The notes beneath the pieces were generated by a model. It saw only the letters and a program-made list of their open reading frames with translations. It did no database searches and had not been told where the DNA came from. A DNA stretch of 64,000 nucleotides from DATLLJ01 sp965229885 (GTDB taxonomy: Bacteria; Acidobacteriota; Vicinamibacteria; Vicinamibacterales; CAVVIG01), in NCBI GenBank assembly GCA_965229885.1, contig CBDDJX010000003.1, forward strand, positions 558,001-622,000, read 5' to 3'. The position numbers and the translations under genes are program-made. Below are positions 17,026 through 26,005 of this stretch, one piece after another (within the stretch, counting starts at the first letter, position 1; every line of letters starts with the position of its first letter).

Positions 17026-17606
17026 TGGCGAAGAATCCAACTGACGGCTTCGACGAGATTGTCGACGACCGCATCGGCCGCGAGATCCGGCGGCGGCTCG
17101 GTCTCCTGGGTTACGCCGTATCCCGTGCGTACCAGAATGCCGCGCGCGCCGGCGGCACGTGCGGCGCCCACGTCTACCCACTTGTCGTCGACGACGAACG
17201 ATCTCGCCGGGTCGAGGCCGAGGTCTGCCGAAGCCCGCTCGATCATGCCGCAGGCGGGCTTGCGGCAGCCGCAGCGGCTCCGGTAGGCCTCCACGGTCCC
17301 CTCAGGGTGGTGCGGACAATAGTAGTACGCGTCGATACGCGCGCCCCCCGCGTCAAGCAACATCGAGAGATGGCGGCGCACATCCTCGATCATCGGTTCG
17401 GTGAGGATGCTGCGTGCCACGCCCGACTGATTGGCGGTGACGACGACCGCAAGGCCGGCCTGATTGAGCGCGCGAACGGCGTCGACCGACCAGGGATAGA
17501 ACGCCACTTCGTGGGGGAAGCGCGGATACCCGATGTCTTCGATCAGCGTCCCGTCGCGGTCGAGGAAGACGGCCGGTTCCTGCCCTGAGGCTTTGCGAAG
17601 GGTCAC
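17019..17606 (-). CDS. gmhB: D-glycero-beta-D-manno-heptose-1,7-bisphosphate 7-phosphatase
   Basis: A 195-residue HAD-superfamily phosphatase with the nucleophile motif VFLDRDGTLIEDIGY and the GmhB zinc-loop Cys/His residues (YYCPHHPEG ... SRCGCRKPACGM). The metal-binding motif is SFVVDDKWVDVGAARAAG. It removes the 7-phosphate in ADP-heptose synthesis. The gene is coupled to the waaF stop as ATGA and overlaps the following kinase by 7 bases. The isomerase gmhA and epimerase hldD are not in the window. Confidence 0.93.
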   Translation of the reverse strand: MTLRKASGQEPAVFLDRDGTLIEDIGYPRFPHEVAFYPWSVDAVRALNQAGLAVVVTANQSGVARSILTEPMIEDVRRHLSMLLDAGGARIDAYYYCPHHPEGTVEAYRSRCGCRKPACGMIERASADLGLDPARSFVVDDKWVDVGAARAAGARGILVRTGYGVTQETEPPPDLAADAVVDNLVEAVSWILRQC

Positions 17607-18616
17607 AGCATCTGCCGAACCGCGCCGACCACGCGGTCAACGCCGACGCCGCGCATGCAGCGATGATCGATGGGACACTCGCGCATCATGCACGGCCGGC
17701 ACCAGACGGGGTGCGTCAGCACGACGTGCCCGTCGCCCGCCGGCCGGGTGAGGCGCTCGTTGGTCGGCCCGAAGACTGCCGTCACGCGAATGCCAAGCGC
17801 CGCTCCAAGGTGCATCGCCCCCGAGTCGTTCGACACCAGCGCGCGACACGCGCTGAGAATTCCTGCCAAGGTCGGCAGATCGGTGCCCATCAGATTCAGC
17901 ACGACGTCGCCGTTGAGTGCCGCCTCGATCTGTCGCGCGACCGGCAGGTCCGCCCGGCCGCCGACCATGACCGACTGGATGCCGTCGCTCGCGAGCGTGC
18001 GCGCCAGTTCGGCGAACGACGCCGGCGGCCATCGCTTCGCACCGCCGTATGCGGCGCCCGGCGCGAGCGCGACGAGCGACCGCGCGCCATGCCACCCCGC
18101 GCCTTTCAGCTCGTTCACGCCGATTGCACGCAATTCCTCGGAGATTCCGATGTGCGGCTGGCTCGAAAAATGGGACGGGTCCAATAAACCGAGCGCTCTG
18201 ACGAGGTGTTGGTAGTACTCGACCTGATGCACGTCCGCCGGCGGATCGATCGCACGGGTCAACAGCGGCCGGCGCCAATCGGTTCGATAACCCCAGCGTT
18301 CGGGGACTCCGGCGCGCCACGCCGTCAACGCCGCATGAAAGGAATTGGGGAGCAGAATCGCCGTATCGAAAAGGGGACGGGAGTCGTCTTCGCGAGCGCC
18401 CCGCGAAAACGACTCCCGTCCCCTTTTTCCGAGCTCCACGACACCATCGATGCCGGGGACCATGCTGAAGAGGGGCACGATTCCCTGGCGCGCGGCGATC
18501 GTCAGCGAGGCGTCTGGGACCGCGCGGCGCACGTCGGCTATCGCCGGCAACGCCATGACGGCGTCGCCGAGCCAGTTTGGAGCGAAGACGACAAACCGGG
18601 GCACTGAGGGCTTCAC
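17603..18616 (-). CDS. waaF: lipopolysaccharide heptosyltransferase II
   Basis: A 337-residue GT9 enzyme. It has FVVFAPNWLGDAVMALPAIA, ALAPGAAYGGAKRWPPASFA, the donor loop LVSNDSGAMHLGAALGIRVT and the WaaF-type C-terminal Cys set HPVWCRPCMMRECPIDHRCM. It adds the second heptose to the LPS core. GTG 18616 is chosen because GGAG lies seven bases upstream and the family N-terminus follows. Residues about 64-82 (RGRESFSRGAREDDSRPL) are encoded by a 59-base palindrome in place of the usual variable loop, an unusual feature listed separately. It is the first gene of the heptose operon, divergent from nadE. Confidence 0.9.
   Translation of the reverse strand: MKPSVPRFVVFAPNWLGDAVMALPAIADVRRAVPDASLTIAARQGIVPLFSMVPGIDGVVELGKRGRESFSRGAREDDSRPLFDTAILLPNSFHAALTAWRAGVPERWGYRTDWRRPLLTRAIDPPADVHQVEYYQHLVRALGLLDPSHFSSQPHIGISEELRAIGVNELKGAGWHGARSLVALAPGAAYGGAKRWPPASFAELARTLASDGIQSVMVGGRADLPVARQIEAALNGDVVLNLMGTDLPTLAGILSACRALVSNDSGAMHLGAALGIRVTAVFGPTNERLTRPAGDGHVVLTHPVWCRPCMMRECPIDHRCMRGVGVDRVVGAVRQML
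18369..18427. repeat. 59-base palindromic REP-like element inside waaF
   Basis: The left arm at 18369-18394 (AAAAGGGGACGGGAGTCGTC...) and the right arm at 18402-18427 are complementary over 26 bases with one mismatch, with a 7-base loop. The arms end in A and T runs, so the element resembles both a REP/RAYT-type palindrome and a terminator hairpin. It lies within the waaF coding frame and keeps the frame open. Confidence 0.8.
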
Positions 18617-18640
18617 GGGGGGGCTCCATGTTAGGCTGAA

Positions 18641-20326
18641 GTGAGACCGCACGTAAACGCTGTGAAAATCGCGCTCCTGCAAATCAACCCGCTCGTCGGC
18701 GACCTCACAGGCAACGCCAGGTTGATTGCGGACGCCGCGTGCGAAGCGGGCCGTCAGGGCGCCGACCTCGCCGTCACGCCGGAGCTCGCGCTCGTGGGCT
18801 ACCTGCCGCGCGATCTGCTGCTCGGCAGTGCCTTCGTGGCCGAAAGCTGGGCTATTGCCGCAGCTCTCGCGCGCGATCTTGCCAACCAGCCGCCGATCCT
18901 CGTGGGACTGCCGGAGCCCAATCCGTCCGATGCGGGCCGGCCGCTTTTCAACACAGCGGTACTCTTGCACGAGGGCCGCGTCGGCCAGCGGTTTCGCAAG
19001 TCGCTCCTGCCTACCTACGACGTGTTCGACGAGGACCGCTACTTTGAGCCGTGCCACGGTGCGCAGATCCTCGAGCTTGGCGGACGCCGGCTCGGCATCA
19101 GCATCTGCGAGGACGTCTGGAACGATCGCGACTTCTGGAAACGCCGCCGCTATCACCACGATCCCATCGAAGACCTGATGCGCGCCGGAGCAGACGCGAT
19201 CGTCAACCTGTCGGCATCGCCGTTCTCGGTCGGGAAACGCCGGCGCCGTGAAGAGATGCTCGGCGGCATGGCGCGGAAACACCATATGCCAGTCGTCTAC
19301 GTCAACCAGTTCGGCGGCAACGACGATCTGGTCTTCGACGGCCGCAGCCTGGGGTTCAGCGCCGAGGGTACGGCCGTCGCGCGCGGCCGCGCGTTCGAGC
19401 CCGACGTGGTCGTCTGCAACCTCGACGGGAGCGTCACAGCCGCCGCCGCCCCTGGGAACAATGCCGGCAGCACGGACACGGCCGAATCCGAGATCTGGCG
19501 GGCGCTCGTTCTCGGCACGCGCGATTACGCTCGCAAGTGCGGGTTCGGCCAGGCTGTTATCGGCTTGTCGGGTGGAATCGATTCGGCACTGACAGCGGCC
19601 ATCGCCGCCGAGGCGCTCGGTCCCGATCACGTGCTCGGCGTGCTCATGCCATCCCCCTACTCGAGCCGCGGCAGTATCGACGATGCGACCGAGCTCGCCG
19701 CTTTGCTCGGCATTCGCACGTTGACCCTGCCGATCGAGCCGGCGATGCGCGCGATGGAGGCGACGCTTGACCCGGCATTCGAAGGCTGCCCGCGCGACGT
19801 CACCGAAGAGAACATTCAGGCGCGCATCCGCGGCAACCTGCTGATGGCGCTCTCCAACAAGCGCGGCGCTCTGCTGCTCACGACCGGGAACAAATCCGAG
19901 CTTTCGGTCGGCTACTGCACGTTGTACGGCGACATGTCGGGCGGGCTGGCCGTGATTGCCGACGTGCCGAAGACGATGGTGTATCGGATCGCGCGATGGC
20001 TGAACCAGACGCGCGGCCGCGCCGTGATCCCGGAGCCGACGCTGACCAAAGCTCCGTCAGCCGAGCTCCGACCGAATCAGACCGATCAGGATTCGCTGCC
20101 ACCGTACGACCTGCTCGATGACATCCTGCAGCGCCACATCGAACAGCATCAACCCACCGATGAGATCACGGCGGCCGGTTTCGACCCGGAAACGGTCCGA
20201 CGTGTACTGCGGATGGTGCGGCTGGCCGAGTTCAAGCGGAAGCAGGCCGCGCCGGGACTGAAGGTCACCGATCGCGCATTCGGCACCGGCTGGCGCATGC
20301 CGATCGCCGCCCGGGTAGATCTTTAG
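18641..20326 (+). CDS. nadE: glutamine-dependent NAD+ synthetase
   Basis: A 561-residue two-domain enzyme making NAD+ from deamido-NAD+. The N-terminal nitrilase-like glutaminase has the Glu-Lys-Cys triad in TPELALVGY, RFRKSLLPTYDVFDE and GISICEDVWND. The C-terminal synthetase has the PP-loop LSGGIDSALTAAIAAEALG, then TGNKSELSVGYCTLYGDMSG. The start is GTG 18641, or GTG 18662, which would place the conserved VKIALLQINPLVG at the N-terminus; neither has a strong Shine-Dalgarno. It is transcribed divergently from waaF with only 24 bases between starts. Confidence 0.92.
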   Translation: MRPHVNAVKIALLQINPLVGDLTGNARLIADAACEAGRQGADLAVTPELALVGYLPRDLLLGSAFVAESWAIAAALARDLANQPPILVGLPEPNPSDAGRPLFNTAVLLHEGRVGQRFRKSLLPTYDVFDEDRYFEPCHGAQILELGGRRLGISICEDVWNDRDFWKRRRYHHDPIEDLMRAGADAIVNLSASPFSVGKRRRREEMLGGMARKHHMPVVYVNQFGGNDDLVFDGRSLGFSAEGTAVARGRAFEPDVVVCNLDGSVTAAAAPGNNAGSTDTAESEIWRALVLGTRDYARKCGFGQAVIGLSGGIDSALTAAIAAEALGPDHVLGVLMPSPYSSRGSIDDATELAALLGIRTLTLPIEPAMRAMEATLDPAFEGCPRDVTEENIQARIRGNLLMALSNKRGALLLTTGNKSELSVGYCTLYGDMSGGLAVIADVPKTMVYRIARWLNQTRGRAVIPEPTLTKAPSAELRPNQTDQDSLPPYDLLDDILQRHIEQHQPTDEITAAGFDPETVRRVLRMVRLAEFKRKQAAPGLKVTDRAFGTGWRMPIAARVDL

Positions 20327-20330
20327 ATCC

Positions 20331-21233
20331 TCAAATCCCTACATCCTCAGATTCAACAGGCTCCCCCTCTTCTCTCCACCTCCGGTGCATCCAGAGCCAG
20401 AGCTCGGGATGGCGACGGACGTACATCTCGAGCACGTCGGTGCACCGCTGCGTGAATTCCTGGACGGCGTTTGCGCTGTCGGCGGGCGGCGGTTCAATCG
20501 GGTGCTCATAGATCAGGCGGTAGCGACCCGCCCCGAGCGGCAGCGCGAAGCACGGGACGACAGGCGCGCCCGTCCGGAGCGCGAGCGCGGCGACGGCCGA
20601 CGTCGTCGCGGCAGGCCGTTCGAAGAAGTCGACGTAGACCGCGTCCCGGCCCTGAATGTGTTGATCGATGAGCACGGCGACGCCGTGTCTCTCCTGCAGC
20701 GTCCGCATCACGCGGCGGATCATCCCCTGCCGGTAGATCACGGGATTCCCCGTGCGCTGACGGATCTGCTCGAGCAGGGTGTTCAGATACGGGTTGTCGA
20801 GCGGACGCGCAATCACGCTGAATGGCTCGAGCGTCAACGCGTGGACCAGCGCGTGCAGCTCCCAGAAGCCGAAGTGACCGGTGAAGAACAGCACGCCTCG
20901 CCCTTGCGCGTACGCGAGGCGCGCCCGATCTTCTCCGTCGAACTCGACGCGCGCCAACATCTCTTCGTCCGACAGCGCGCTGAATTTCAACAGCTCGACG
21001 AGGAGCCGGCCGAAATGCGCGAACGCCGCGCGGGCGATAGCCTTCCGCTCGCGTTCCGTGCGCGCGGGAAATGCGCATGCGAGGTTACGATGCGCGATCC
21101 TGCGGTGCGTGCGGTCGAAGGCGTACACTGTGCGTCCGAGCAGTGTCCCGGTTGCGCGAACCAGGGGGTCCGGCATCAGCCGCACGGCCGCGGACAGCGC
21201 CTTGACGAGCGCGTACTCGAGGCGATGCTTCAT
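20331..21233 (-). CDS. lysophospholipid acyltransferase, lipid A acyltransferase (LpxL/HtrB) type
   Basis: A 300-residue LpxL/HtrB-family acyltransferase. The catalytic H(X)4E box is in FFTGHFGFWELHALVH, followed by ARPLDNPYLNTLLEQIRQRT and the later VAVLIDQHIQGRDAVYVDFF. Residues 5-20 are amphipathic and probably anchor it to the inner membrane. It would add a secondary acyl chain to Kdo-lipid A. ATG 21233 overlaps the lpxK stop as ATGA. The stop is only 4 bases from the convergent nadE stop. Confidence 0.85.
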   Translation of the reverse strand: MKHRLEYALVKALSAAVRLMPDPLVRATGTLLGRTVYAFDRTHRRIAHRNLACAFPARTERERKAIARAAFAHFGRLLVELLKFSALSDEEMLARVEFDGEDRARLAYAQGRGVLFFTGHFGFWELHALVHALTLEPFSVIARPLDNPYLNTLLEQIRQRTGNPVIYRQGMIRRVMRTLQERHGVAVLIDQHIQGRDAVYVDFFERPAATTSAVAALALRTGAPVVPCFALPLGAGRYRLIYEHPIEPPPADSANAVQEFTQRCTDVLEMYVRRHPELWLWMHRRWREEGEPVESEDVGI

Positions 21234-22309
21234 GACGGGTGCCTGGCGCCGGGGACCACGGTGCCACGGTGCGGTGCCGGGGTGCCGGATGCCGCGTGCG
21301 CCACCCGAATGCGTGCGAGCAGCCATTCGCGGAATCGTTCCGCGGGCTCGATGCCGACGATGAGCGGCACGGCCGCGAACGGCAGCCCTGTCAGATCGCA
21401 CGCTTCCAGCCGGACCGCGTCCTTCTCGGTAGTGAGAATGATGGCGGCCGCCGAGGTGCGCGCGGCCTTCTCGATGCGTTTGATGTCCGACTGCGTGAAG
21501 TAATGATGGTCCCGAAAGTTCATGGAGCCGACCAGATGCCAGCCTGCGGCCGCCACATCGGAAAAGAACCGCTCGGACTGCGCGATGGCGGCGACGGCAA
21601 ACACACGCGCCTGCGGCGGTACGACAACGGACTCGGGTGTGTTCGAGACTGTGCGCGGGGCGCCCAGTACGCGGGTCACCCGAAACGCGGTCGTTAGGCC
21701 GACGGTTCGCGCAATGCGTTCGACAGCGCTCAGGTAACCGGCCGACACGAGCGCCGCATCGGCGGCCGCGCCGGCCGTCAACGGCTCGCGTAAACGCCCC
21801 CCCGGCAGCGGCCGATCGCGCAAGTCCTCCTCTGAAAGGAGCAGCAGATCGACATCCCGCTCGAGCTGCAGGTGCTGAAATCCATCGTCGAGCACGTGAA
21901 CCGTCGCGCCCAACTGGCCTTCAGCCAGACGGCCCGCGCGGTAGCGGCTCGCGCTGACGACAACCGCCACGCCAGGAAGAGCCCGCGCCAGCATCAGCGG
22001 CTCGTCGCCTGACGAGTAGACGCCGGCGCGAATCGCGGTGCCGTCGGACACGATAGTGACCCCAGGCACGCTCTCGCTGGTTCGGCGCCGCCCGTACCCG
22101 CGCGTCAGAATCGCCGGACGTTCGCCGCACTCGACGAGCAGCCGCGCAATGTATCCCACGACGGGCGTCTTGCCGCTGCCGCCGACGCTCAGATTGCCGA
22201 CGCTGATGACCGGGCGCGACAGCCTCGATCGACGCGACGGCTGGCGCGCGTACCACTGGCGCCGCCAGACTGTGGCCGCGCTGTACATCGCGCTGAGGAC
22301 GTGAATCAA
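21230..22309 (-). CDS. lpxK: tetraacyldisaccharide 4'-kinase
   Basis: A 359-residue membrane-associated kinase that phosphorylates the 4' position of the lipid A precursor. An N-terminal hydrophobic helix is followed by VISVGNLSVGGSGKTPVVGY (Walker A), ILTRGYGRR, the motif VHVLDDGFQHLQLERDVDLL and a C-terminal TTEKDAVRLE. It is joined to waaA and the acyltransferase by ATGA overlaps at both ends. The order waaA-lpxK-lpxL places Kdo transfer, 4'-phosphorylation and late acylation on one transcript. Confidence 0.93.
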   Translation of the reverse strand: MIHVLSAMYSAATVWRRQWYARQPSRRSRLSRPVISVGNLSVGGSGKTPVVGYIARLLVECGERPAILTRGYGRRRTSESVPGVTIVSDGTAIRAGVYSSGDEPLMLARALPGVAVVVSASRYRAGRLAEGQLGATVHVLDDGFQHLQLERDVDLLLLSEEDLRDRPLPGGRLREPLTAGAAADAALVSAGYLSAVERIARTVGLTTAFRVTRVLGAPRTVSNTPESVVVPPQARVFAVAAIAQSERFFSDVAAAGWHLVGSMNFRDHHYFTQSDIKRIEKAARTSAAAIILTTEKDAVRLEACDLTGLPFAAVPLIVGIEPAERFREWLLARIRVAHAASGTPAPHRGTVVPGARHPS

Positions 22310-23655
22310 TGCACCAGTCGGAACGGCCGGACCACGCGGCTTCCCCAGGGCGCCTCCGCGCCGGCCGGCGGCAGGACGTCGGCAATCACGGCGAGCGTCT
22401 TGTTCTTGGCCCCACGGTTGGCCTCGACGAGCGCCCGCGCCGCGGCGCCGAACCGGGCGCGCCGGACCGGGTCGGTCAGCAGCGTGAGCAGCGCCTCTTC
22501 GAGCTCGCGCTCGGACTGCACCTCCATCGCCGCCCCGTTCGTCAGGAAGGTATCAGCGATCTCCCGAAAGTTCTGCATGTACGGGCCGAACAGAATCGGC
22601 TTGCCGAACATCGCCGGCTCGAGAATGTTGTGCCCGCCCTGGTCGACGAGACTCCCGCCGACGAACACGGCCGTCGCCACCTGGTAGAGCTGCGCCAGCT
22701 CGCCGATCGAGTCGAGCACGACGACGTCGGCCCGCGGCTCCGCGTCGGTCGGCAGCTCGGAGCGCCGCGCCGTGACAAACCCGGCGTCGCGCGACAACCG
22801 CTCCACTTCGCCGAAGCGTTCGGCCTGGCGCGGCGCAATAATGGCCAACGCGCCCGGCATCGTCGTCTTGATTCGCGCGAAGGCGTGCAGCACGGCGGCC
22901 TCTTCGCCCCGGACCGTGCTGCCAGCGACGACGACAGGCCGATGCGGCGAGATGCGGAAGAACCGCAGCACCCATTCGCGCGGACGGCCATGCCTGGCCG
23001 CCGCAGGCTCTTCGAGAGAATCGAACTTAAGGCTGCCGGTGACGGTGACGCGCGCGGGATCGGCGCCCAGGTCGACGAGCCGGCGCGCCGACTCCTCGTT
23101 CTGCATGCAGAACCGATCGACATGGTCGAGCACGCGACGGAAGAAGGGCCTGATCATCCGGTACCGAGGGTACGAACGCGACGAAATCCGCCCGTTGATG
23201 ACGACCGTCTTCACGCCGCGCTTCCGGCAGAGCCTCAGCAGGTTCGGCCAGATCTCGGTTTCCATCATGATGAAGACACGCGGCCTGACGATATTGAGCG
23301 TGCGGCGGACGATGAACGCCCAGTCAAACGGAAAATAGAACACGGCGTCCACGTGCTGCAGGCTGCGCCTGGCGACTTCCTGCCCGGCCATGGTGGTCGT
23401 CGAAAGGAACAGACGCAGGCGCGGGTAGCGGGCCTTGAGATCCTCGGCAAGCGCCCGAGCGGTCAATGCCTCGCCAACCGATACGGCATGAATCCAAATT
23501 GACTCCTCGCCGTCGACATTGAAGGAGATGGGCAGATAGCCGAGGCGCTGCCGGAGGCTGCCGACGTACTTCTTGTAGCGGATCGCCTGATAGACGAAGT
23601 ACGGCAAGACGACGGCAAAGACGAGCAGCGTCAGCAGGCTATACGTGAGATACAT
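22306..23655 (-). CDS. waaA: 3-deoxy-D-manno-octulosonic acid (Kdo) transferase
   Basis: A 449-residue GT30 enzyme attaching Kdo to lipid IVA. It has an N-terminal membrane helix (YSLLTLLVFAVVLPYFVYQA), then IWIHAVSVGEALTARAL, FFPFDWAF and METEIWPNLL, each highly conserved. The C-terminal half has VVVAGSTVRGEEAAVL, FVGGSLVDQGGHNILEPAMF and FGPYMQNFREIAD. ATG 23655 is taken as the start because the membrane anchor begins there; a longer open frame upstream is antisense to gapA. It is divergent from gapA with 45 bases between starts. Confidence 0.93.
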   Translation of the reverse strand: MYLTYSLLTLLVFAVVLPYFVYQAIRYKKYVGSLRQRLGYLPISFNVDGEESIWIHAVSVGEALTARALAEDLKARYPRLRLFLSTTTMAGQEVARRSLQHVDAVFYFPFDWAFIVRRTLNIVRPRVFIMMETEIWPNLLRLCRKRGVKTVVINGRISSRSYPRYRMIRPFFRRVLDHVDRFCMQNEESARRLVDLGADPARVTVTGSLKFDSLEEPAAARHGRPREWVLRFFRISPHRPVVVAGSTVRGEEAAVLHAFARIKTTMPGALAIIAPRQAERFGEVERLSRDAGFVTARRSELPTDAEPRADVVVLDSIGELAQLYQVATAVFVGGSLVDQGGHNILEPAMFGKPILFGPYMQNFREIADTFLTNGAAMEVQSERELEEALLTLLTDPVRRARFGAAARALVEANRGAKNKTLAVIADVLPPAGAEAPWGSRVVRPFRLVH

Positions 23656-23700
23656 TGCGGTCAGCCATTGTAGAATGAAACGTTTGTCTGGAGGACATCG

Positions 23701-24708
23701 ATGGCTGTAAGCGTTGGCATCAACGGATTCGGGCGCATCGGCCGGAACATCATGCGGGCTGCGCTTGGCAACACGAACATTGATTTCGTCGCCGTCAACG
23801 ATCTCACGAGCGCGCAGACGCTCGCGCATCTGCTCAAGTACGACTCGGTGCTCGGCAACCTCCACGCGCGCGTCGAGGCCAGTGGGGACCGCATCTCGGT
23901 CGACGGCGACGGGTTCACCGTCCTGTCGAAGCGCGATCCCGCCGAGCTGCCGTGGAAAGCGCTCGGTGTCGATGTCGTCTTCGAGTCGACGGGCCTCTTC
24001 ACCGATCGCACTGCCGCCGCGAAACACATCGCTGCGGGGGCGAAGAAGGTCGTCATCACGGCGCCTGCCAAGGGCCCCGATATCACGCTCGTCCTCGGCG
24101 TCAACGACGAGCGGTACGATCCGGCCACGCATCAGATCATCTCGAATGCGTCGTGCACGACCAACTGCCTTGCGCCGCTCGCGAAAGTCATTCATCAGAA
24201 ATTCGGCCTCAAGAAAGGGTGGATGACGACGATCCACTCGTACACGAACGATCAGAACCTTCTGGACCTGCCGCACAAGGACCTGCGGCGCGCGCGCGCC
24301 GCGGCGCTCTCGATGATCCCCACGAGCACCGGCGCGGCGAGCGCGGTCGGCGAAGTGCTACCGGAGCTCAAGGGCAAGCTGGATGGCTTCGCGATGCGCG
24401 TGCCGACGCCGAACGTGTCGGTGGTCGATCTCGTCGCCCTCGTTAACAGGAAGACGAGCGCCGAGGAAGTGAACGCCGCACTCAAGGAGGCCTCGACCGG
24501 CGCCCTGAAGGGCCTCATGCAGTTTTCGGACGAGGAACTGGTGTCGATCGACTTCAAGGGGAACCCCCACTCGTCGATCGTCGACGCGGCCTACACGAAG
24601 GTCATGGACGGAGATTTCGTCAAAGTCCTCTCCTGGTACGACAACGAATGGGGATACGCCAACCGATGCGTGGACCTGCTGCGCCTGTTGGTGAAACGGG
24701 GAATCTAG
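23701..24708 (+). CDS. gapA: glyceraldehyde-3-phosphate dehydrogenase, type I
   Basis: A 335-residue enzyme of lower glycolysis. The NAD site is VGINGFGRIGRNIMR, the catalytic Cys is in SNASCTTNCLAPL, and the C-terminal WYDNEWGYANRCVDLLRL is intact. A strong GGAGG precedes ATG 23701 by six bases. A TAGAAT box (23671-23676) just upstream may be the -10 of the promoter, though no good -35 is visible. It starts the gapA-pgk-tpiA-secG run; the gap to pgk is 33 bases. Confidence 0.97.
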   Translation: MAVSVGINGFGRIGRNIMRAALGNTNIDFVAVNDLTSAQTLAHLLKYDSVLGNLHARVEASGDRISVDGDGFTVLSKRDPAELPWKALGVDVVFESTGLFTDRTAAAKHIAAGAKKVVITAPAKGPDITLVLGVNDERYDPATHQIISNASCTTNCLAPLAKVIHQKFGLKKGWMTTIHSYTNDQNLLDLPHKDLRRARAAALSMIPTSTGAASAVGEVLPELKGKLDGFAMRVPTPNVSVVDLVALVNRKTSAEEVNAALKEASTGALKGLMQFSDEELVSIDFKGNPHSSIVDAAYTKVMDGDFVKVLSWYDNEWGYANRCVDLLRLLVKRGI

Positions 24709-24741
24709 TGGAATCTAAGGATGTGAGGATTTCAGACACTC

Positions 24742-25953
24742 ATGCCCAAGCTCTCGATCAAGGATCTCGATCTCCGCGGGAAGCGTGTCTTCATTCGCGT
24801 CGATTTCAACGTGCCGCTGAAAGACGGACGGATTGGCCCTGGAAGCGACGATACGCGACTGCGCGCCTCCCTGCCGACGGTCCAATACGCCCTCGACGCC
24901 GGCGCCACGGCGGTGCTCGCGAGCCATCTGGGCCGGCCAAGGGGCAAGAAGAATCCGGCGCTCAGCCTGCGGCCGGTTGCGGACCTCTTCGGCACATTGC
25001 TCGGGCGTCCGGTCGCGTTCGTTGAGGACTGCATCGGCGAGGAGGTCACGCGCGAGGTGGACCGCGTCCACGCGGCTTCTCCCACAGGTGGTGGCGTGCT
25101 GCTGCTCGAAAACCTCCGGTTCCACGCGGAGGAAGAGAAGAACGATCCGCAGTTCGCCACCGCGCTCGGCGCGCTGGCCGACGTCTACGTCAATGATGCG
25201 TTCGGCGCGGCCCATCGTGCGCACGCGTCCGTCGCAGGCATCACCGATTATCTGCAGCCGGCCGCCGCAGGACTGCTGATGGAGCGCGAGCTGCGTTACC
25301 TTGGCCACGCACTCGAATCTCCCGGCCGGCCATTTGTGGCCATTCTCGGCGGCGCCAAGGCGTCGGACAAGATCGAGGTGATCGAGAACCTGCTCGGCAA
25401 GGTCAATCGCCTGCTCGTCGGCGGCGCGATGGCGTACACCTTCTTCAAATCCCGCGGTGTGCCGATCGGGCGCTCGCTCGTTGAAGACGACAAGCTCGAC
25501 GCGGCGCGATCGATCGAAGCCCACGCCACATCAGGCGGCGTCCATCTGGAGCTGCCGGTCGATCATGTCGTGGCCGATCGCGTCGAGGCCGGCGCCGCAC
25601 ACGAAGCGCTCGCCATCGGTGACGCGAAGATCGGCGATCGGTACGGCGTGGACATCGGACCGGCGACCGTGCGGGCGTACGAGACGATCCTCGCCGACGC
25701 GAAGACGGTGGTCTGGAACGGCCCGATGGGCGTCTTCGAGATCGACGCCTTCGCGGCCGGCACGAACGCCGTCGCGCGGGCGGTGGCGAACGTCAGGGGC
25801 ACGACGATCGTCGGCGGCGGCGATTCGATCGCCGCCATCAAGAAGGCCGGGATGGCCGACCGGGTCACGCACATCTCGACTGGCGGCGGCGCCTCGTTCG
25901 AATTCCTTGGCGGGCGCACCTTGCCAGGCGTGGCCGCGTTGAGCAATAAGTAG
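24742..25953 (+). CDS. pgk: phosphoglycerate kinase
   Basis: A 403-residue enzyme converting 1,3-bisphosphoglycerate and ADP to 3-phosphoglycerate and ATP. Signatures are KRVFIRVDFNVPLKDGRIG, ASHLGRPRGKKN, VYVNDAFGAAHRAHAS (substrate side), FVAILGGAKASDKIEVI, and the C-terminal nucleotide site WNGPMGVFEIDAFAAGT with GGGDSIAAIKKAGM. It is complete and in line with gapA and tpiA, so one operon is likely. Confidence 0.97.
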   Translation: MPKLSIKDLDLRGKRVFIRVDFNVPLKDGRIGPGSDDTRLRASLPTVQYALDAGATAVLASHLGRPRGKKNPALSLRPVADLFGTLLGRPVAFVEDCIGEEVTREVDRVHAASPTGGGVLLLENLRFHAEEEKNDPQFATALGALADVYVNDAFGAAHRAHASVAGITDYLQPAAAGLLMERELRYLGHALESPGRPFVAILGGAKASDKIEVIENLLGKVNRLLVGGAMAYTFFKSRGVPIGRSLVEDDKLDAARSIEAHATSGGVHLELPVDHVVADRVEAGAAHEALAIGDAKIGDRYGVDIGPATVRAYETILADAKTVVWNGPMGVFEIDAFAAGTNAVARAVANVRGTTIVGGGDSIAAIKKAGMADRVTHISTGGGASFEFLGGRTLPGVAALSNK

Positions 25954-25954
25954 T

Positions 25955-25996
25955 GTCCGGCTTCCCTGGCCTGAGCGAAGTCGAAGGCAGCCGGAC
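25955..25996. repeat. intergenic hairpin repeat between pgk and tpiA
   Basis: An 8-base stem (GTCCGGCT at 25955-25962 with AGCCGGAC at 25989-25996) encloses CCTGAGCGAAGTCGAAGG. The loop motif resembles a short dispersed repeat found between genes in many unrelated genomes. Its position in an operon suggests an mRNA processing or stability element, but this is conjecture. It ends just before the tpiA ribosome-binding region. Confidence 0.5.
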
Positions 25997-26005
25997 CGTG
26001 AACAG

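Noticed and set aside
23656..24276. A 200-residue N-terminal extension of the Kdo transferase.
   Set aside because: It lies antisense to gapA, and the true membrane-anchor N-terminus begins at 23655.
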